Assembly (NCBI GenBank): GCA_963728655.1
Contig: CAVSLD010000002.1
Location: 124,001 to 188,000 of the forward strand
Direction: 5' to 3'
Length of the DNA stretch: 64,000 nucleotides
Origin: Iamia sp963728655
Lineage (GTDB): Bacteria > Actinomycetota > Acidimicrobiia > Acidimicrobiales > Iamiaceae
Position numbers and translations under genes: made by a program. The notes under the pieces are model-generated. The model saw only the letters and a program-made list of their open reading frames with translations, was not told the DNA's origin and made no database searches. Below are positions 46,504 to 54,903 of the stretch, one piece after another. Numbering within the stretch: the first letter of the stretch is position 1; each line of letters begins with the position of its first letter.

Positions 46504-46635
46504 CACCCTGCGGCGGCCCGTCCGCCGCTGATCCGGACCGGCACCGGGCCCGGGGGCACCCCCCGGGCCCGGCCGCTCCGTCCGATGGGCGCGGCCGCGC
46601 CCCTGTGCCGACCCGCTGGGGTCGAGGAGGACCCC

Positions 46636-47316
46636 GTGACCACCGACGCGGAGGAGCCGGCGTCGTCGGCCGCCGGACCGACGTCCGCCGACCGCGACAC
46701 GGAGCGGCTGTCGCGCCTCGAGCTCTTCGCCGTCCTGCTGATGGCGCTGACCGCGGTGATGACCGCATGGTCGGCGTTCGAGGCGTCCAAGTGGGGTGGC
46801 GTGATGTCCATCAGGTTCAGCGAGGCCAGCGCGACGCGCACCGAGTCGGTGCGCCAGTCCAACCTGGCCAACCGCCAGGTGACCGTCGACGTCAACCTGT
46901 TCTCCAGCTACGTCGACGCGGTGGCCACCGACAACGACGCCGAGGCCGAGTTCTTCCGCGACCGCTTCCCGGACCGGCTGGCGGTGGCCGTCGACGCCTG
47001 GGAGGCCCTCGAGCCCCTGAAGGACCCGGACGCACCGGGGACGCCCTTCGAGATGGAGGAGTACGTCGTCGATCCGGCGGTCACGGCCGACCGCCTGGAG
47101 CGGGAGGCGGACCAGCGCTCGTCGGAGGCCCGCACGGCCAACCAGGACGGCGACAACTACACGATCACGTCGGTGCTGTTCGCCACCGTGATCCTCCTCG
47201 CCGCGCTCTCGTCGAAGGTGCGCACCGCCCGCACGGGACTGGTCCTGCTGGCCTTGGCCGTCGTGGTCTTCGTGGCGTCGGTGGCCATCATCGCCACCTA
47301 CCCCGTCGAGATATGA
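46636..47316 (+). CDS. Membrane protein with paired N- and C-terminal helices, DUF4337-like
   Basis: 226 residues from a GTG after GAGGAGGA. Helices at about 30-50 (LELFAVLLMALTAVMTAWSA) and two near the C-terminus (NYTITSVLFATVILLAALSS, and LVLLALAVVVFVASVAII) enclose a helical extracytoplasmic or cytoplasmic loop. The composition resembles DUF4337-type proteins. Its position between a DUF1269 and a DUF6325 gene suggests a shared envelope role. Confidence 0.7.
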   Translation: MTTDAEEPASSAAGPTSADRDTERLSRLELFAVLLMALTAVMTAWSAFEASKWGGVMSIRFSEASATRTESVRQSNLANRQVTVDVNLFSSYVDAVATDNDAEAEFFRDRFPDRLAVAVDAWEALEPLKDPDAPGTPFEMEEYVVDPAVTADRLEREADQRSSEARTANQDGDNYTITSVLFATVILLAALSSKVRTARTGLVLLALAVVVFVASVAIIATYPVEI

Positions 47317-47418
47317 GGGTCCCGACCACCCTCCGTGCGCCCGGTGCACCGGTGCGCTAGAGAGGAGCACTCACCCCAGGAGGTGGCCCCTCGGGGCCCA
47401 GACGTGCGAGGAGGCCCC

Positions 47419-47844
47419 GTGGGCCCAGTCGAGGTACTTGTCATCGGGTTCCCGGGCAGCCGCTTCAACGGCGACATCGTTCCCAGCCTCGTCGACCTGG
47501 TGGAGCGCGGGATCATCTCGATCGTCGACGCCGTGCTCGTCAGCCGCGACGACGACGGTGGCCTCACCGTCGTCGAGCTGGAGGAGGAGGGCGTCGGCCC
47601 GGAGGTCGCCGCCCTCGCCGAGCTGGTCGACGAGATCCAGGACCTGGTCTCCGACGAGGACGTGGAGGCCCTGGCCGCCGACATCGAGCCCGGCTCGTCG
47701 GCGGCCGTCCTGGTCTTCGAGCACACCTGGGCCCTGCCCCTGCGCGATGCGGTGGCCGGCTCGGGCGGCGTGCTGCTGAGCCAGCTCCGCGTGCCGGGGC
47801 CGGTGGTCGACGAGGTGCTGGACGCCGTCTCGGCGCTCGGCTGA
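47419..47844 (+). CDS. DUF6325-family protein
   Basis: 141 residues from a GTG. The conserved core reads VEVLVIGFPGSRFNGDIVPSLVDLVERGIISIVDAVLVSRD and later SSAAVLVFEHTWALPLRDAV, where the FEHTWA signature is characteristic of this family. Function is unknown. The gene ends 24 bases before the SHOCT gene, so both are probably co-transcribed. Confidence 0.75.
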   Translation: MGPVEVLVIGFPGSRFNGDIVPSLVDLVERGIISIVDAVLVSRDDDGGLTVVELEEEGVGPEVAALAELVDEIQDLVSDEDVEALAADIEPGSSAAVLVFEHTWALPLRDAVAGSGGVLLSQLRVPGPVVDEVLDAVSALG

Positions 47845-47868
47845 ACCCACGAACGAGGAGCAGATCCC

Positions 47869-48243
47869 ATGATGCGACCCATGATGCGAGGCCGACGGAT
47901 GGGCCGACCCGGCCTGATCGGCACGATGGCCCGCACGGCGGTGGTGGCAGGCACTGCGTCGGCCGTGGCCGGCGGTGTCCGCAACCGCCAGGCCGGCAAG
48001 GCCGAGGCCGCGGCCCAGCAGCAGGCCGACCAGCAGGCCACCCAGCAGGCGGCCTACCAGTCCCAGGCCGAGGTGGCCTCGCTCCAGGCCCAGCTGGCGG
48101 AGGTGCAGGGCGCCCAGGCCCCTGCGGCCCCGGCCGCCGGCACCGACCTCACCGCCGAGCTCACCAAGCTGGGCGAGCTGAAGGCCGCCGGCGTCCTCTC
48201 CGACGAGGAGTTCGCCGCGGCCAAGGCCAAGCTGCTGGCCTGA
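47869..48243 (+). CDS. SHOCT-domain protein
   Basis: 124 residues. A Met/Arg-rich N-terminus (MMRPMMRGRRMGRPGLI), a short hydrophobic segment, a Gln/Ala-rich coil (AAAQQQADQQATQQAAYQS) and a C-terminal SHOCT helix pair (ELTKLGELKAAGVLSDEEF). SHOCT domains are short membrane- or oligomer-associated modules, often next to DUF6325 genes. A second SHOCT-type protein occurs at 56990. Confidence 0.75.
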   Translation: MMRPMMRGRRMGRPGLIGTMARTAVVAGTASAVAGGVRNRQAGKAEAAAQQQADQQATQQAAYQSQAEVASLQAQLAEVQGAQAPAAPAAGTDLTAELTKLGELKAAGVLSDEEFAAAKAKLLA

Positions 48244-48371
48244 CGGCCCGCCGTCGGGTCGCGGCCGCTCGCCCATCACCCCGCGTGGGTGATGAGGGCC
48301 CGTCGCTGCGTCCGTACGGTCGGTGACGTGCCCGCCTCCCTGCCCGCCCGGCCGAGGGTCGGGCCCCGGTC

Positions 48372-49706
48372 GTGAGCGACACCCCGCCGCCGCCCGACGC
48401 CATGGAGCTGCTCCGCAGCCCCGCCTACCTGGTGCTGCTCGGCTTCGGCGCGCTGCTGGGCGTCCCCGTGGCCGTCGTCGCCTACGGCTTCCTGCAGGGC
48501 GTGGCCGAGGTCCAGCAGTACCTCTTCACCACCCTGCCCGACGACCTCGGGTTCGACGGGCAGCCGGCGTGGTGGCCGATCCCGCTGCTCGCCCTCAGCG
48601 GGCTGCTCGTCGGCCTGGCGATCCGGCTGCTGCCCGGCTCGGCCGGGCACCGGCCGGCCGAGGGGTTCTCCGCCGGGGGCCCGGTGGCGCCGATCGACCT
48701 GCCGGGCATCGTCGCGGCCTCCTTCGCCACCCTCGCCCTGGGCGTGGTGCTCGGGCCCGAGGCGCCCCTCATCGCCATCGGGAGCGGTCTCGGTGTCCTG
48801 GCCGTCCGGTTGGTGATGCGCGACGCCCCCGCCCAGGCCAGCGTCGTCGTCGGGGCGGCCGGGAGCTTCGCCGCCATCTCCACCCTGCTCGGATCGCCGA
48901 TCGCCGGCGCCTTCCTCCTCATGGAGGCCGGCGGGATCGGCGGGGCGCTGATGGGCGTGGTGCTCATGCCGGGACTCGTGGCCGCGGGCATCGGTTCCCT
49001 CATCTTCATCGGGCTCGACGGCTGGACGGGGTTCGGCACCTTCTCCCTCGCGGTGCCCGCCCTGCCCACGGTGGGCAGCCCGACGCTCGCCCAGCTCCTG
49101 TGGGCGGTGGCCATCGGCCTCCTGGCGTCGCTGGCCGGTGGGGGCATCTCCCGCCTGGCCCTCGTCCTCCAGCCCGTCGTCGAGCGCCGGATGGTCCTGC
49201 TCATGCCCGTCGTCGGGGTGGCCATCGGCCTCTGCTCGCTCACCTTCGTGGAGGTGACGGGCCGCTCCTCGGCGTTCGTCCTCTTCTCCGGACAGGACCA
49301 GATCGCCCCTCTGATCAGCGGGGCCGCGGGGTGGACGGTCGGCGCGCTGGTGCTCCTGGTCGCGTGCAAGGGGCTGGCCTACGCCGCCGCCCTCACCAGC
49401 TTCCGGGGTGGTCCCGTCTTCCCCGGCATGTTCATCGGTGCCGTCGGAGGCCTCGCCCTCTCCCACCTCCCCGGCCTCCCCGCCCTCGCCGGCATCGCCA
49501 TGGGGATCGGCGCCATGACCGTGGCCATGCTCCGGCTGCCGCTCGTCTCGGTTCTGCTGGTGGTGCTGCTGCTCGCGACCGATGGGTTGGCCCTGACCCC
49601 GCTGGTGATCATCGCCGTGGTCGTCTCGTTCGTGGCGTCGGCCCGCCTCGACGCCCGCTGGCCCCTCCCGATCCCCGACCACCCCGCCCCGCCCGCCTCC
49701 CCCTAG
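48372..49706 (+). CDS. Voltage-gated chloride channel (ClC) family protein
   Basis: 444 residues, about 11 helices. ClC-type motifs are the gating-Glu region VVLGPEAPLIAIGSGLG and the later SFRGGPVFPGMFIGAVGG (G-G-x-F-x-P). The first selectivity GSGIP motif is not evident at its usual place, as in several ClC-like exchangers. It may move chloride, fluoride or other anions, with proton coupling through the Glu. It follows the stress-type small gene run and precedes a secreted protein on the other strand. Confidence 0.83.
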   Translation: MSDTPPPPDAMELLRSPAYLVLLGFGALLGVPVAVVAYGFLQGVAEVQQYLFTTLPDDLGFDGQPAWWPIPLLALSGLLVGLAIRLLPGSAGHRPAEGFSAGGPVAPIDLPGIVAASFATLALGVVLGPEAPLIAIGSGLGVLAVRLVMRDAPAQASVVVGAAGSFAAISTLLGSPIAGAFLLMEAGGIGGALMGVVLMPGLVAAGIGSLIFIGLDGWTGFGTFSLAVPALPTVGSPTLAQLLWAVAIGLLASLAGGGISRLALVLQPVVERRMVLLMPVVGVAIGLCSLTFVEVTGRSSAFVLFSGQDQIAPLISGAAGWTVGALVLLVACKGLAYAAALTSFRGGPVFPGMFIGAVGGLALSHLPGLPALAGIAMGIGAMTVAMLRLPLVSVLLVVLLLATDGLALTPLVIIAVVVSFVASARLDARWPLPIPDHPAPPASP

Positions 49707-49731
49707 CCGTCGGGGGAGGCGAGCGGCGGGC

Positions 49732-50259
49732 TCAGCCCTCGGTGGTGGTCGTGGCGCCGCCGTCGTCGGGCGGGACGTCGCCCCCGTCGGGCGGGCCGTG
49801 ACGGTGACCGGGGCCGTCGAACCCGCCGGGCCCGCCCTCGGGCGCCTCGCCGTCGACGAGGGCCGCCACGTGGTCGGGCAGCTCGGCGATGCGCTCCTCC
49901 AGCCTCTCGGTCTGGGCGGCCACGATGTGGTCGATCACCGCCTGGCGGTCGACGCCGCCGTCCTCGGCGATCTCGGCCAGCGTCTGGCCGTCCTCCCGGG
50001 CCTGGCGCAGCTCCTCGGGGGTGATGCCCAGGACCTCGGCGAGGGCGGCCTGGTCGGCCTCGCGCTCGGCCCGGTGCGCCTCCCGCGCGTCCTGCCGGGG
50101 GCCGTCGCTGCTGTCGGCCGTGGCCTCGGCGGTGGTCGTGGTGGTCGGCGCGTCCTGGGCGCTGCCGGCCACCGGGGTGAACAGCAGGGCGCCGGCGACG
50201 CCCCCGGCGGCGAGGGTGCCGGCCAGGGCGGCGACGGCCTTCTTGCGGGTGGTCTCCAT
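49732..50259 (-). CDS. Secreted His/Gly-rich protein with LGITPEEL motif
   Basis: 175 residues. Signal peptide KKAVAALAGTLAAGGVAGALLF followed by an exported acidic region. The core VLGITPEELRQAREDGQTLAEIAED is a helical repeat motif shared with various exported actinobacterial proteins. The C-terminal tail is rich in Gly/His/Asp (GPGHRHGPPDGGDVPPDDGG), which could bind metal. Its function is unknown. It diverges from the DUF389 gene. Confidence 0.7.
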   Translation of the reverse strand: METTRKKAVAALAGTLAAGGVAGALLFTPVAGSAQDAPTTTTTAEATADSSDGPRQDAREAHRAEREADQAALAEVLGITPEELRQAREDGQTLAEIAEDGGVDRQAVIDHIVAAQTERLEERIAELPDHVAALVDGEAPEGGPGGFDGPGHRHGPPDGGDVPPDDGGATTTTEG

Positions 50260-50419
50260 GGGTGGGTCTCTCCTGGGGTCGACGAGGACGTCCGTCCTCG
50301 GTGACCACCGTGGTCCCCGCACCTGGGAGGAGGCTGAGAGCGGCGTGCGAGGTCCCGCACGACCGAGCGCGCCGGACGGCGGTCCCACGGGGGTCGATCA
50401 GCGGGCCCTCCGTCGCCGG

Positions 50420-50425
50420 TACGCT
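50420..50425 (+). promoter_or_regulatory. -10 element TACGCT before the DUF389 gene
   Basis: TACGCT ends nine bases before the GTG at 50435 without a clear Shine-Dalgarno, suggesting a nearly leaderless mRNA. Confidence 0.45.
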
Positions 50426-50434
50426 CGGATCCCC

Positions 50435-51505
50435 GTGGGCGACGAGGCAGACGTGGAGGCGGCACCGGCCGAGGGCGGGCCCATGACCCCGCTGGCCTCG
50501 GCGCTGGGCTGGACCCGTCGCCAGCTGCGCACCCCCCCCACGGCCGAGGCGCGCGGTGCGGTCGACGAGCTCATCCCCGACGGCGACGAGCTGTGGCCCT
50601 ACGTCGGCAAGTTCGTCATGCTCACCGTCCTCTCCGCCGGCATCGCCTCGTTCGGGCTCCTGTCGGACTCGGGTGCGGTGGTCATCGGCGCCATGCTCGT
50701 GGCCCCGCTCATGACGCCGATCACCGCCACCGCGGCGGCGACGGTCACGGCCCACAACGTCCGCCTGGTCCGGGCCCTGCTCATCATCCTGCTGGGCACC
50801 GCGCTGGCCGTGGCCGTGGGCTACCTCACCACCGTCGTGGCCGGCACCGAGGTGGTGTCGACCAACGACCTGCCCCAGGAGGTCCTCTCCCGCACCTACC
50901 CGGGCCTGCTGGACCTCGGCATCGCCATCACCGCCGGCGCCGCGGCCGGCTACATCGCCCCCCGCCGCTCGGTCACCTCGGCCCTGCCCGGCGTGGGCAT
51001 CGCCGTGGCCCTCGTGCCGCCGCTGGCCACCGTCGGCATCTGCGCCGCCGTCGGTCTGCCCTCCGACGCCCGCAACGCCATGCTGCTGTACCTCACCAAC
51101 CTGGCCGCCATCGTGTTCGCCGCATCGATCATGCTCCTGCTCGCCGGCTTCCGGCCCGACGACCACCCGCGGCGGGGCCTGGGCCGGCGGCTGGCCGTCA
51201 CCCTGCTGGCCGTGGTGGCGGTGGCGGTGCCCCTCACCCTCCACACCCGTGAGACGCTGCGCGACGCCGCCCTGGAGCGGGCCGTGACCGAGTCGGTGGT
51301 GGAGTGGGACGAGCAGGCCGAGGTCCGCCAGCTCGACTCCAACGTCGACGACGAGCTGGCCGTGGTCGAGCTGCTGGTCTCGAGCCCGGGCGACCCGCAG
51401 CCGGCGTGGCGCCTGGCCCAGGAGATCCGGGAGCGGTTCGGCGGGCCCGTCGACCTCCGCCTCCTCTACCAGCAGGACCAGCAGTTCGTGGTCAGCGCCC
51501 GGTGA
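50435..51505 (+). CDS. DUF389-family membrane protein
   Basis: 356 residues with the DUF389 core: KFVMLTVLSAGIASFGLLSDSGAVVIGAMLVAPLMTPI, the family signature, and further helices. Function is unknown; members are widespread. The C-terminal 90 residues form a soluble alpha/beta tail (DNVDDELAVVELLVSS, LRLLYQQDQQFVV). The stop overlaps the next start (GTGA), coupling it to an extracellular solute-binding protein. Confidence 0.85.
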   Translation: MGDEADVEAAPAEGGPMTPLASALGWTRRQLRTPPTAEARGAVDELIPDGDELWPYVGKFVMLTVLSAGIASFGLLSDSGAVVIGAMLVAPLMTPITATAAATVTAHNVRLVRALLIILLGTALAVAVGYLTTVVAGTEVVSTNDLPQEVLSRTYPGLLDLGIAITAGAAAGYIAPRRSVTSALPGVGIAVALVPPLATVGICAAVGLPSDARNAMLLYLTNLAAIVFAASIMLLLAGFRPDDHPRRGLGRRLAVTLLAVVAVAVPLTLHTRETLRDAALERAVTESVVEWDEQAEVRQLDSNVDDELAVVELLVSSPGDPQPAWRLAQEIRERFGGPVDLRLLYQQDQQFVVSAR

Positions 51506-52872
51506 GGGGACGGCTCGGGACCGCTCTGGTCGCCGTCTCCCTGCTCGCGGCCACCGGGGCCGGGTGCGGCGGGGGCGCGGACGGTCCGTCGGCAGACGAG
51601 GTCATCGACGTGTTCGGGCCCTACCGGGGCGTGGAGGCCGACCGCTTCGTGGCCACGCTGGCCGGGTTCACCGATGCCACCGGGATCGAGGTCCGCTACA
51701 CGGGTGTCGCCGACTTCGTGTCCGACCTCGAGGAGCGGGTGGGTGAGGGCAACGATCCACCGGACGTCGCCATCGTCTCCCAGCCCGGACTGGTGCGCGA
51801 GCTGGCCACCGAGGGCGCCCTGGTGCCCCTCGACGCAGCCACCCAGGAGGCCCTCGCCGCGACCTACGACGAGGCGGTGGCCCGCCTCGGCGTGGTCGGG
51901 TCCCAGCAGTACGGCGTCCCGTTCCGGGTCTCGATCAAGAGCCTGGTCTGGTACCGGCCGTCGGTGTTCGCCGACCGGGGGTGGGAGGTGCCCTCGACCC
52001 TCGACGAGCTCGAGGACCTGGTCGCCGCGGTGGCCGACGACGGTGAGCTCGACCCGTGGTGCTTCACCATGGAGGCAGGGACCTCCACCGGGTGGGCCGC
52101 GACCGACTGGGTCGAGGACCTGGTCGTGCGGGAGAGCGGGCTCGACGCCTACGACGCGTGGGCCGAGGGCGACCTGCCCTTCGCCTCGCCCGAGGTCACC
52201 TCCGCCCACGACCGCTTCGACGACCTCGTGCTGGCCCGGGGCCGCCTCGCCGGCGGGCGCTCGACGGCGGTCCAGGTCCCCGTCACCGACGGTGACGACC
52301 GGCTCTTCGCCGACCCACCTGGGTGCGCCCTGTACAAGCAGGCGTCCTTCGCCCTCAGCTGGATGCCCGACGGGACCACGGTCGGGCCCGAGGGCGACGT
52401 GGACTGGTTCGTGCTGCCGGGCACCGACCCCGGCCCGCCCGCACCGCTGGTGGTCGGCGGCGACCAGGCCGTGCAGATGGACGACCGCCCCGGCGTGGCG
52501 CGCCTGATGGCCTACCTGGCCGGCCCCGACGCCGGTCAGGGGTGGGCCCGGGCCGGTGGGTTCCTCAGCCCCAAGGCCACCTTCACCCCCGAGGACTACG
52601 GCACCGGTGTCGACCGCGAGCTGGCCGCCCTGCTGGCCGGCAGCCCGGTGCTGGCCTTCGACGCCTCGGACCGCATGCCCCCGAGCATCGGCTCGGGCCT
52701 GCTGTGGACCGACATCACCGACTGGGTGGCCGGCGCGCTGCCCCTCGAGGACCTCACCGCCCAGGTCGACGAGGCCTGGGTCGCCCTCGGGGCCGGGGGC
52801 GACCCCCGGTCCGCCACCACCAGCGCCCCCGACGGCGGGCCGCGGGCGACCACCACCGCGCCCGGCGGGTAG
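51502..52872 (+). CDS. Extracellular solute-binding lipoprotein (ABC-type, family 1), orphan
   Basis: 456 residues. Lipoprotein signal (RLGTALVAVSLLAATGAGC). The mature part has the family-1 binding fold: VIDVFGPYRGVEADRF, DVAIVSQPGLVRELATEGALVPLD, SLVWYRPSVFADRGWEVPSTLDELEDLV, WCFTMEAGTSTGWAATDWVED and YKQASFALSWMP. It resembles sugar/oligosaccharide binding proteins. No permease or ATPase gene is near, so it must use a distant transporter or act as a sensor. It is translationally coupled to the DUF389 gene. Confidence 0.85.
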   Translation: MRGRLGTALVAVSLLAATGAGCGGGADGPSADEVIDVFGPYRGVEADRFVATLAGFTDATGIEVRYTGVADFVSDLEERVGEGNDPPDVAIVSQPGLVRELATEGALVPLDAATQEALAATYDEAVARLGVVGSQQYGVPFRVSIKSLVWYRPSVFADRGWEVPSTLDELEDLVAAVADDGELDPWCFTMEAGTSTGWAATDWVEDLVVRESGLDAYDAWAEGDLPFASPEVTSAHDRFDDLVLARGRLAGGRSTAVQVPVTDGDDRLFADPPGCALYKQASFALSWMPDGTTVGPEGDVDWFVLPGTDPGPPAPLVVGGDQAVQMDDRPGVARLMAYLAGPDAGQGWARAGGFLSPKATFTPEDYGTGVDRELAALLAGSPVLAFDASDRMPPSIGSGLLWTDITDWVAGALPLEDLTAQVDEAWVALGAGGDPRSATTSAPDGGPRATTTAPGG

Positions 52873-52938
52873 GGGCTCGTCGCAGCGGGACCGGCGGCGG
52901 GCCAGGATGGTCCCACCCCCCGCCGACAGGAGCCCACC

Positions 52939-53880
52939 GTGCCGTGGACCGCCGCCGACATCCCCGACCTCGCCGGACGCACCGCGGTGGTCACCGGCGC
53001 CAACGGCGGGCTCGGGCTGGAGACCACCCTCGCCCTGGCCGGAGCCGGTGCCCACGTGGTGATGGCGGCGCGCGACCAGGACAAGGCGGCCGCGGCCGAG
53101 GACGCGGTGCGCCGTCGCCACCCCGAGGCCTCGGTGGCGATCGTGCCCCTCGACCTGGCCGACCTGGCCTCGGTGGCGGCCGCGGCCGAGGCGATCACCG
53201 CCGCCCACGACCGTCTCGACCTGCTGGTGAACAACGCCGGGCTGATGGCCATGCCCGAGCGCCGCACGGCCGACGGCTTCGAGATGCAGCTGGGCGTCGA
53301 CCACCTCGGGCACTGGGCCCTCACCTCGGCCCTGCTGCCGGCCCTGCTGCGGGCCGACGCGGCGCGGGTCGTCACCGTCACCAGCACGGCCCGGTTCATG
53401 GGCCGCCCGCTGGATCCGGCCAACCCCCACCTGGACGGGGCCTACGGGGCGTGGCGGTCCTACGCCCAGGCCAAGATGGCCAACTTCCACTTCGGGCTGG
53501 GCCTGCACCAGCAGCTGGAGCGGGCGGGCGCGACCGCAGCCAGCCTCCTCGCCCACCCGGGGCTCTCGGACACGGACCTCCAGGCGACCACGGTCGAGGA
53601 GGGCGGCGGTGGGTGGATGGGCACTGCCTCCCACGCCGCCGCGGCCCGCACCGGCATGTCGCCCGAGGAGGGGGCCCGGCCCCAGCTGCGGGCGGCGACC
53701 GACCCGGCGGCCCGCAGCGGCGAGCTCTACGTGCCCCTGTTCGGGGCGCGGGGCCCGGCGGTGCGCCGCCCCGTGCTGCGCCGCTTCGACCTGTCGCGCC
53801 GGATCGACGAGCTGTGGCGGGTCTCCGAGGCCGAGACCGGCCTCGCCGTCGACGTGGCCACCGCCCTGCGGGCGGCCTGA
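52939..53880 (+). CDS. Short-chain dehydrogenase/reductase
   Basis: 313 residues. Motifs TGANGGLG (cofactor), NNAG (structural), a catalytic Ser region VTVTSTARF, and YAQAKMAN with the catalytic Tyr and Lys. The MAARD after the second strand favours NADP(H). The length and C-terminal tail match the retinol-dehydrogenase-like extended SDRs. Start is the GTG after GACAGGAG. Substrate unknown. Confidence 0.87.
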   Translation: MPWTAADIPDLAGRTAVVTGANGGLGLETTLALAGAGAHVVMAARDQDKAAAAEDAVRRRHPEASVAIVPLDLADLASVAAAAEAITAAHDRLDLLVNNAGLMAMPERRTADGFEMQLGVDHLGHWALTSALLPALLRADAARVVTVTSTARFMGRPLDPANPHLDGAYGAWRSYAQAKMANFHFGLGLHQQLERAGATAASLLAHPGLSDTDLQATTVEEGGGGWMGTASHAAAARTGMSPEEGARPQLRAATDPAARSGELYVPLFGARGPAVRRPVLRRFDLSRRIDELWRVSEAETGLAVDVATALRAA

Positions 53881-53890
53881 CCGCCCGACC

Positions 53891-54793
53891 TCAGTCGTCG
53901 GTGGCGCCCGAGGGGGCGAGGGCCCGGTCGTCGGCGGGCTCGGTGGCGGCCGGCGGGGTCAGGCCCGCGGCCGTCGAGCGGGGGTTGCGCAGGAAGAGGT
54001 ACAGCACGGGCACCAGGTAGAGCAGCCAGACCGCCACCTGCTCGATCGAGGGCCGCGGGTCCCAGCCGAGGATGGCGGAGAGGAACTTGCCCACCTCGGA
54101 CTCGGTGGTCAGCCACTGCACCGAGCGCACGTCGTAGACGCCGTTGAGGTTGAACGAGCGCAGGTCGCCGGTGGCCTGGAACAGCTGCACGGCTCGGGCG
54201 GCCAGGCCGGCGGCGAAGAAGATGAGGATCACGCCGGTGACCCGGAAGAAGCTCCGCATGGGCAGGCGGCGGCCCCCCTGGTAGACGAGCAGGGCCAGCA
54301 CCGTCGCCGCGACCAGGCCGAGCAGCGCCCCCGCCACCAGCGAGGCGTTGTCGCCCTCGGTCGAGAGGGCGAGGAGGAACAGGGCGGCCTCGATGCCCTC
54401 GCGCAGCACGGCCACGAAGGCCACGCCCACGAGGGCCACGCGCACGTTGTCCGAGGCCAGGGCGGCGTCGACCTTGGCCTCGAGCTCGCCCTTGATCAGG
54501 CGCGACTGGCGCCGCATCCAGAAGATCATCCAGGTGAGGACGACGACCGCCAGCAGCGACACGATGGCGAAGGAGCGGAGGCGGGCATCGCCGGTGAGGT
54601 CACCGATGGTGGCCCGGATCACGACCCCGGCGAGGACCGAGAGGCCGACGGCGCCGGCCACGCCGAGCCACACGGGCTTGGCCAGGTCGAGGCGGCCGAT
54701 GCGCTTCAGGTAGCCGAAGACCAGGGCCACGACGAGCGCGGCCTCGAAGCCTTCGCGCAGCATGACGAGGAACGGAGCGAGCATGTTCACCAT
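53891..54793 (-). CDS. FTR1-family iron permease
   Basis: 300 residues with seven predicted helices. Two REXXE motifs, LREGFEAAL near residue 13 and LREGIEAAL near residue 129, are the iron-binding signatures of FTR1/EfeU permeases that import ferric or oxidised ferrous iron. EfeO and EfeB partners are absent. The ATG at 54791-54793 (an in-frame ATG at 54784 is an alternative) is directly preceded on the minus strand by GTTAGGC, a short run that partly resembles a DtxR/IdeR half-site, but the match is weak. Confidence 0.82.
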   Translation of the reverse strand: MVNMLAPFLVMLREGFEAALVVALVFGYLKRIGRLDLAKPVWLGVAGAVGLSVLAGVVIRATIGDLTGDARLRSFAIVSLLAVVVLTWMIFWMRRQSRLIKGELEAKVDAALASDNVRVALVGVAFVAVLREGIEAALFLLALSTEGDNASLVAGALLGLVAATVLALLVYQGGRRLPMRSFFRVTGVILIFFAAGLAARAVQLFQATGDLRSFNLNGVYDVRSVQWLTTESEVGKFLSAILGWDPRPSIEQVAVWLLYLVPVLYLFLRNPRSTAAGLTPPAATEPADDRALAPSGATDD

Positions 54794-54890
54794 GCCTAAC
54801 GCACCTGGTTGGGCCGCGTCAACGGCGGGGCCGGTGCGGGCGCCGCAGGTCGGGTCGGCCTCGCCGCCGGGCGGCGTCCTCGGCCCTCGG

Positions 54891-54896
54891 TAGGGT
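54891..54896 (+). promoter_or_regulatory. -10 element TAGGGT, leaderless start of the disulfide oxidoreductase
   Basis: TAGGGT ends seven bases before the GTG at 54904, with no Shine-Dalgarno. Confidence 0.5.
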
Positions 54897-54903
54897 CGGC
54901 CCG

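Noticed and set aside
54785..54803. A DtxR/IdeR box at the FTR1 permease start
   Set aside because: GTTAGGC matches only part of a half-site and lacks the second half; I note it but do not call a regulator site.
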